A stretch of DNA of 9,303 nucleotides from Lachnospiraceae bacterium (GTDB lineage Bacteria > Bacillota > Clostridia > Lachnospirales > Lachnospiraceae): the NCBI GenBank assembly GCA_024699395.1, contig JAILPU010000049.1, positions 1 through 9,303 of the forward strand, read 5' to 3'. The notes under the pieces are model-generated. The model searched no databases, was not told the DNA's origin, and was given only the letters and a program-made list of their open reading frames with translations. The first letter of the stretch is position 1; each line of letters opens with the position of its first letter. The position numbers and the translations under genes were made by a program. This document shows, in pieces, positions 6,609 through 9,303 of this stretch.

Positions 6609-7478
6609 TCAAGTTTCCTCAGATGCAACCCGCTCCTGTGCTCCCTCACAATTCTGCTCTCCTTTAAGCATAGTTACCAGTGAGATTGCAAGAATAATTG
6701 CCCCCGCGATAAGAACCGCCATCCAGATTTTAACGGATACACTTAATTTAAGAAGGTCTATTATGATATTGTAGAGATTAAACAATGCGTGGATCACAAG
6801 AGCCGCCGCAAGATTACGGCTATAGTGAACTATAAAGCACAAAAAAACGCCAAAAGCAGTGGCGTAAGCAACCCACAATATCTGACCGTGAAGCACTCCG
6901 AAAATAAGAGACGAAAAAACAGCCGCCACAAAAAGCGGCATAATTTTTTTAAGATTGTTAAAAATAAGCCCCCTGAAAAACAATTCCTCACAAAGAGGTG
7001 CCATAACAACACTTCCCAAAAGCTTTAAGATAAAAGGGGAATCAAACAAAACCTTGGAAGATTCCACATATGAAGAAACAACGCTTATATCTCTGGGAAT
7101 CATATTAAATAAAGCGAGGGTAACCGCCGTTGCACCTACCGATATCACAAACCATAAAAGAAAATCCTTCAGAGAGGCTTTTTTAAGTCCTGCCTCATAC
7201 ATAAAGCTTCTTTTTTCAGCTTTAATAAAAAAAAGAACCACCCCTATAGCCAACAAAGCATACAGGATAACATAGACATAAGACAGGCTGCCCACAATTT
7301 GTGAGACATCGCTGTTGTATTCATCAGTATTACTTGCAAGCCCCAGACTGTCAACTTTACCCTGGGCATAAATTTGCAAGCACAAAGTAACCGTCACCTG
7401 ACATATTATAAAAATCAAAGCATACTTGACGGCCTGAATCAGACATGACAATTTTTGTTTTGTTGTTACCCTTTCCAT
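6609..7478 (-). CDS. CPBP family intramembrane metalloprotease (Abi/CAAX-protease-like)
   Basis: A 289-residue polytopic membrane protein of the CPBP/Abi family, relatives of the CAAX prenyl protease Rce1. The motifs are intact: EELFFRG (Glu164, Glu165, Arg169), FGVLHGQ (His197) and HALFN (His230, Asn234), expected to form the intramembrane metal site. Hydrophobic segments are at about 17-37, 62-84, 106-125, 150-160, 181-198, 204-218, 223-240 and 252-270. Bacterial members act in bacteriocin self-immunity, in peptide maturation, or in unknown roles; nothing nearby (no bacteriocin precursor, no radical-SAM gene) fixes the role here. The ATG is preceded by AGAGG seven bases up, and that site belongs to the last copy of the upstream tandem array. 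The C-terminal codons and stop lie in the downstream array. Confidence 0.88.
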   Translation of the reverse strand: MERVTTKQKLSCLIQAVKYALIFIICQVTVTLCLQIYAQGKVDSLGLASNTDEYNSDVSQIVGSLSYVYVILYALLAIGVVLFFIKAEKRSFMYEAGLKKASLKDFLLWFVISVGATAVTLALFNMIPRDISVVSSYVESSKVLFDSPFILKLLGSVVMAPLCEELFFRGLIFNNLKKIMPLFVAAVFSSLIFGVLHGQILWVAYATAFGVFLCFIVHYSRNLAAALVIHALFNLYNIIIDLLKLSVSVKIWMAVLIAGAIILAISLVTMLKGEQNCEGAQERVASEET

Positions 7479-7480
7479 AT

Positions 7481-7702
7481 TACGCCTCTATCCGAGAATT
7501 GTTTTTGCGAAATCCCCACAACATTCTTTTACGATACCACTACGCCTATATATGAGAATCGACCGATGTGCTTTTCCCACAGAATAATTTTACGATACCA
7601 CTACGCCTCTATATGAGAAGCAGCCAATATGCGTTTCCCACAACATAATTTTATGATACCGCTACGCCTCTATATGAGAAGCAATTGCGACAAGTTTCCC
7701 AC
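7481..7702. repeat. 60-61-base tandem array of the fused ABC gene's 3' end
   Basis: On the plus strand TACGCC starts at 7481, 7541, 7602 and 7663, and the CCCAC block recurs at 61-base steps (7515, 7576, 7637, 7698). The two central copies match at about 50 of 61 positions. The copy at 7663-7702 is the real end of the fused ABC gene, encoding GGKLVAIASHIEA and stop. In the same phase the next copy reads GKRILAASHIEA and stop, the next GKSTSVDSHI and stop, and the last GDFAKTILG and stop. So the array is an amplified, decaying gene end filling the 183-base gap to the CPBP gene. Confidence 0.88.
7485..7489 (-). promoter_or_regulatory. Ribosome binding site of the CPBP gene, contributed by the last repeat copy
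   Basis: AGAGG on the minus strand, seven bases before the CPBP ATG. The same AGAGGCGTA string occurs in two other copies of the array, including inside the ABC coding sequence where it encodes the terminal Glu-Ala and stop. A piece of coding repeat thus serves as a translation signal. Confidence 0.65.
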
Positions 7703-8999
7703 CGGTTTTATTTTTGATATAGTCTCCGGTCTTAATAAGATTGTCTCTGTCAAGACCTGTGAAAGGTTCATCCACAAGAACAATCTCCGCATTTCTCGCC
7801 ATGGCTCTGGCAATGGCAACCCTTCTCTTCTCACCGCCGGAGAGAGTTGAAACCGCACGATTAAGAACATCTTCATCCAGAAGCCCCTTCAGATATTCCT
7901 TGGCTTTCACACAGTCTCCGGTAACCATCTCCACATTTTTAAGAGCAGTCTCGCTCTCTAAAAGTCTGTTTTCCTGAAAAACACAGGCTTTGGAAATCAT
8001 CGAAGAATCAATCATTTCGCCCTTATCATCGTAAAACAAAATGCTTCCCTCAAAATCACCCCCAAGCCCAAGAATAAGCTTGATAAGAGTAGTCTTACCC
8101 GCACCCGAAGGAAGCTTTAACATCAAAGGATCCTTATGAGTAATCACGGCGTCTTTAACAACCACCTTGTTATTCTCCGAAAATGTTTTAACCACATCTT
8201 TTATAACAATCTTAGAAACCCCGGTGCTATCTTTAATAACCGACCCTGCGCACTTAGGCTTAAAATCAAAAACAAGACCGAAAACCTTGATAACCGCCTT
8301 TTCAAGAAGCCATGCCGTAATCAGTATAATACCGGTCCAGGAAAGAAGCGAAGCCGTATCAAGATAGATTTTGGACATATACAGCTTTTCACCCAAAGAA
8401 AAAAGAGGAATCGCAATAACCTCCGCCGCAACAGAAGCCTTAAAGCCCATACCAAAGGAAACTTTAACGGAGGACATAATCTGACTTTTGACGCCGGGCA
8501 TATAAATATAGAAAATCTTGTCCTTAAGACTCATATCAAAGACCTTAGCCATCTCCAAAAGCTTAGGGTCAACATTATTAAGCCCCTCAAGAAGATTAAG
8601 ATATATGTTGGGAAGAACCACCGTAACACAAACAGCGGCGGAAAGCCATGAAGAACCAAAGGCAATGATAAAAAGAATGGTGAGACTCACAACAGGAGTC
8701 GCCTTCAAAAGTCTGACAAAGGGATGAATAAAAGCTTTGAACCCCCAAAATCTGTGAGCACAGACCGCAAAAAAAACGCCAAACACCACGCCTGAAATAA
8801 AACCTGTCAGAACCCTGATAACAGAAAAAAGCATGGTCTTAAAAAACATCTTGGTGGTTAATATTTTTATAAAAGTCATAAAGCAATCCGCCGGCCCCAC
8901 CATAACAATTCTGTTATGAATAACAACAGTAAGGATCTGCCATATAATAATCCAGCCGAGAATCGCACATAATTTAACAAACGTTTTGTTTTTAGTCAT
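7662..8999 (-). CDS. NitT/TauT-type ABC importer subunit: permease fused to a short ATP-binding domain
   Basis: A 445-residue single chain joining two subunits that are usually separate. Residues 1 to about 245 are a TauC/SsuC-like permease: membrane segments near 8-28, 56-81, 103-135, 180-198 and 217-240, the block LLKATPVVSLTILF at 97-110 and an EAA-type loop at about 146-172. Residues about 262-445 are an ATPase: Walker A PSGAGKTT (297-304), Q-loop Gln342, signature LSGGE (386-390), Walker B IVLVDE (406-411), D-loop GLDRD, and H-loop His442. The expected first Gly of Walker A is Leu296. The chain stops three residues after the H-loop, so the ATPase is about 180 residues against 230-260 in SsuB/TauB. 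No binding-protein gene is visible. Substrates in this family include sulfonates, taurine, nitrate and thiamine precursors; none can be assigned. ATG with GAGG nine bases upstream. The stop lies in a tandem array. Confidence 0.87.
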   Translation of the reverse strand: MTKNKTFVKLCAILGWIIIWQILTVVIHNRIVMVGPADCFMTFIKILTTKMFFKTMLFSVIRVLTGFISGVVFGVFFAVCAHRFWGFKAFIHPFVRLLKATPVVSLTILFIIAFGSSWLSAAVCVTVVLPNIYLNLLEGLNNVDPKLLEMAKVFDMSLKDKIFYIYMPGVKSQIMSSVKVSFGMGFKASVAAEVIAIPLFSLGEKLYMSKIYLDTASLLSWTGIILITAWLLEKAVIKVFGLVFDFKPKCAGSVIKDSTGVSKIVIKDVVKTFSENNKVVVKDAVITHKDPLMLKLPSGAGKTTLIKLILGLGGDFEGSILFYDDKGEMIDSSMISKACVFQENRLLESETALKNVEMVTGDCVKAKEYLKGLLDEDVLNRAVSTLSGGEKRRVAIARAMARNAEIVLVDEPFTGLDRDNLIKTGDYIKNKTGGKLVAIASHIEA

Positions 9000-9027
9000 A
9001 TAATTTTACCTCAAATCCGCTCCTACA

Positions 9028-9056
9028 ATTATATGATAGCCCCCCTCTAAATTCAA
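9028..9056 (-). promoter_or_regulatory. Sigma-A-type promoter of the fused ABC gene
   Basis: Minus strand TTGAAT (9051-9056), 17 bases, then TATAAT (9028-9033), about 28 bases before the ATG at 8999. Likely the promoter for the ABC-CPBP-phosphoesterase group, as I see no good promoter in either repeat array. Confidence 0.75.
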
Positions 9057-9099
9057 CTGTAGCATAGCTATTGAAATATACATCTCACAGCGCGCGAGG
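9056..9099. repeat. Direct repeat, copy 1 (155-base period)
   Basis: Starts ACTGTAGCAT (9056-9065) and ends TCACAGCGCGCGAGG (9085-9099). Both ends recur exactly 155 bases to the right; the middle 20 bases diverge. It adjoins the -35 box of the ABC gene promoter. The GC-rich GCGCGCGAGG core differs from the AT-rich surroundings. Confidence 0.7.
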
Positions 9100-9168
9100 T
9101 AAGTGCGTCACATGGAACAAACTCAAGACACTATAGTGTAACCACAGTCACCAGCAACCAACACACGT

Positions 9169-9201
9169 CATTTGCGATTGCTCCCTGTCACACCGCAAAT
9201 G
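9169..9201. repeat. Inverted repeat between the two direct repeats
   Basis: CATTTGCG (9169-9176) and CGCAAATG (9194-9201) form a perfect 8-base stem with a 17-base loop. The arm and loop contain TTGCGATTGCTCCC, itself a variant of TTGCAATCGCTCCC at 9225-9238. A perfect 12-base palindrome ACACTATAGTGT lies nearby at 9128-9139. No T tract follows, so it is not a typical terminator. It may belong to a small interspersed repeat element. Confidence 0.5.
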
Positions 9202-9210
9202 CAACATTAC

Positions 9211-9254
9211 ACTGTAGCATTGCTTTGCAATCGCTCCCATCACAGCGCGCGAGG
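9211..9254. repeat. Direct repeat, copy 2 (155-base period)
   Basis: Second copy of the element at 9056-9099: ACTGTAGCAT at 9211-9220 and TCACAGCGCGCGAGG at 9240-9254. After the GAGG the two copies diverge, so the similarity covers about 44 bases. Whether further copies follow beyond the window cannot be seen. The stretch 9000-9303 otherwise holds the ABC promoter and no supported complete gene. Confidence 0.7.
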
Positions 9255-9259
9255 CGGGC

Positions 9260-9303
9260 ATGATGTATTTCGAGGGCCTTATTAAACGTCGGTACTTGGC
9301 GAT
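9260..9303 (+). CDS. Possible 5' end of a plus-strand gene running off the window
   Basis: Two in-frame ATG codons (9260, 9263) open a frame that stays open to the window edge (MMYFEGLIKRRYLA). GAGG at 9251-9254 is 5 or 8 bases upstream, a usable ribosome distance. Only 14 codons are visible, and the ribosome site lies in the direct repeat. Minus-strand frames are also open from the window edge to about 9148 and 9190, so a leftward gene tail is an alternative. Weak. Confidence 0.22.
   Translation, partial: MMYFEGLIKRRYLA

Larger units (their letters stand above)
6329..6633. repeat. Tandem array (52/88/91-base units) spanning the CPBP-phosphoesterase junction
   Basis: On the plus strand four unit starts reading TATAYTCTYTY are at 6329, 6381, 6469 and 6560. 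The third and fourth units agree at 41 of their first 42 bases (tail TTCATCCGGCGAAGCCTGTT), the second less well. The first unit contains the phosphoesterase start codon and ribosome site. The last contains the final codons and stop of the CPBP gene (minus GAGGAAACTTGAGAG), which recur in altered form as GATGAAACTTGTGAG and GAGAAAAACTTAAGAG. In the middle units the copied ATG has become ATA. The array fills the whole 267-base gap and extends into coding sequence on both sides. Confidence 0.85.

Noticed and set aside
6480..6683. Plus-strand 67-codon ORF
   Set aside because: It runs across the repeat array and the antisense of the CPBP gene end, with no ribosome site or recognisable family.
6830..7012. 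Minus-strand 60-codon hydrophobic ORF within the CPBP gene
   Set aside because: Alternative frame of the CPBP coding sequence, no ribosome site; hydrophobicity follows from the T-rich membrane-coding sequence.
6609..7478. CPBP protein as proof of a bacteriocin immunity locus
   Set aside because: No leader peptide, maturation enzyme or dedicated exporter is present; the family has many other roles.
7481..7702. CRISPR-like array (about 61-base period with a more variable core)
   Set aside because: Only about 15 bases per unit vary strongly and the rest is one long conserved block; the cores of neighbouring copies are still alignable; one copy lies in coding sequence; no cas genes nearby.
8136..8651. 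Plus-strand 171-codon ORF
   Set aside because: Fully antisense to the fused ABC gene, whose motifs are unambiguous; composition rich in Asn, Lys and Arg is typical of a shadow frame.
7662..8999. The fused ATPase as the missing ATPase of the sugar operon
   Set aside because: Its permease half and ATPase belong to the NitT/TauT class, while LplB/LplC permeases use MsmX/MsiK-type ATPases of about 370 residues.

Overview
The window looks like chromosome from a low-to-mid GC Gram-positive, most likely a Lachnospiraceae-type Clostridia (Butyrivibrio/Roseburia-like). The grounds are AGGAGG-type ribosome sites, TTGAAA/TATAAT promoters, an LplB-LplC-lipoprotein sugar ABC cassette with no ATPase of its own, and an Eis-like acetyltransferase. 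This placement is an inference from gene content. All seven convincing genes lie on the minus strand, so they read from high to low coordinates.

Right block (9303 to 5283): A 304-base leader region (9000-9303) holds a promoter, a 44-base direct repeat with a 155-base period, and a short inverted repeat. Then come an unusual single-chain NitT/TauC-type ABC importer subunit (permease fused to a short ATPase, 8999-7662), a CPBP-family membrane protease (7478-6609) and a calcineurin-like metallophosphoesterase (6341-5283). Both junctions between these three genes are tandem-repeat arrays whose units copy the ends of the adjoining genes. A 60-61-base array repeats the ATPase 3' end (H-loop and stop codon), and its last copy provides the ribosome site of the protease gene. 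A 52/88/91-base array carries copies of the protease stop-codon region and the phosphoesterase start region. This is the most unusual feature of the window.

Middle block (5282 to 1347): A clean sigma-A promoter drives a carbohydrate transport operon: LplB-like permease, LplC-like permease, then a substrate-binding lipoprotein. The last gene is set off by a 100-base spacer with a small stem-loop, and the operon is closed by a strong intrinsic terminator. The import ATPase must be supplied from elsewhere, as is usual for this family (MsmX/MsiK-type).

Left block (1346 to 18): An Eis-type GNAT/SCP2 N-acetyltransferase has its own promoter, with an inverted repeat that could be an operator overlapping the -35 box.

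I see no rRNA, tRNA, CRISPR array, transposase or prophage gene. I did not find a recognisable defence system. The candidate for something undescribed is the clustering of gene-end-derived tandem arrays in the right block.
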